The notes under the pieces were generated by a model that saw only the letters and a program-made list of their open reading frames with translations, did not search any database and was not told the DNA's origin. DNA of 21,004 bases, from contig NZ_JAUMUL010000061.1 of NCBI RefSeq assembly GCF_030530635.1, positions 1 to 21,004 of the forward strand, read 5' to 3'. The DNA is from Actinomyces sp. (GTDB lineage: Bacteria > Actinomycetota > Actinomycetes > Actinomycetales > Actinomycetaceae). Numbering within the stretch: position 1 is the stretch's first letter; each line of letters begins with the position of its first letter. Below are positions 20,982-21,004 of this stretch, in pieces. The position numbers and the translations under genes were made by a program.

Positions 20982-21004
20982 GCTCGGGCCGAAGTCGTGT
21001 CCGC

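Noticed and set aside
1..21004. CRISPR array, transposase or integrase
   Set aside because: No regularly spaced identical repeats longer than 20 nt and no transposase, integrase or att-like duplications were seen. The tandem units at 20898-20954 lack spacers.

Overview
This is a GC-rich window with promoters of the TTGAC-/TANNNT type, several genes that start 6-7 nt after a -10 hexamer (probable leaderless mRNAs), an LpqH-type lipoprotein and a meso-diaminopimelate dehydrogenase. Together these point to an actinobacterium, most likely in or near Actinomycetaceae. The genus is an inference; I have no database support for it.

Layout. 1-421: intergenic repeats, then a clear sigma70-type promoter with an operator-like palindrome. 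446-2295: a two-gene operon (zinc-free quinone-oxidoreductase-like MDR and an alpha/beta hydrolase). 2324-3298: a scrapyard with an orphan Phd/YefM antitoxin whose toxin is missing and a GNAT acetyltransferase that has lost its acetyl-CoA-binding core. 3299-8748: metabolic and cargo genes, namely a fold-type-I PLP enzyme, a DUF4256 protein (minus strand), Ddh, an LpqH-like lipoprotein with a 15-bp terminator hairpin, a DUF5131 (Gp37/Gp68) protein and a DUF1349 protein.

8749-11307 is the most interesting part. About 930 bp without a convincing protein gene lies upstream of a TROVE/vWA protein (bacterial Ro60, Rsr). This gap holds three RNA genes that share a 5' element (GGCGGGCCG, then GGTTATCG) and a 3' element (TCCGG, 9-10 nt, CACGCCCGC), which pair to form the same closing stem. 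The first encloses a nearly complete tRNA mimic in permuted order: T arm, acceptor stem closed by a 3-nt loop, U8-A9, D arm. The second keeps only a T arm plus a short capped acceptor-like stem, and the third a single small hairpin. This fits bacterial Y RNAs (YrlA type), the known partners of Ro60, present here as a graded three-member set. A 38-bp hyphenated palindrome covers the promoter of the second RNA, and a promoter with a perfect TTGACA -35 lies inside the third RNA and could drive rsr.

11308-20740: after an 18-bp terminator stem come a small HTH protein, a 1756-residue HEPN / DUF4011-type SF1 helicase / REase-like / DUF3320 protein (architecture of single-protein anti-phage helicase-nucleases) and a 1205-residue SWIM zinc-finger SNF2 helicase. 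20741-21004 contains 19-nt tandem repeats and a dispersed repeat that also occurs, inverted, between the first and second Y RNAs. The Ro60-Y RNA set, followed by two large helicases, reads as an RNA-quality-control and possible defence cluster. The functional link between the two halves is inference from adjacency only.
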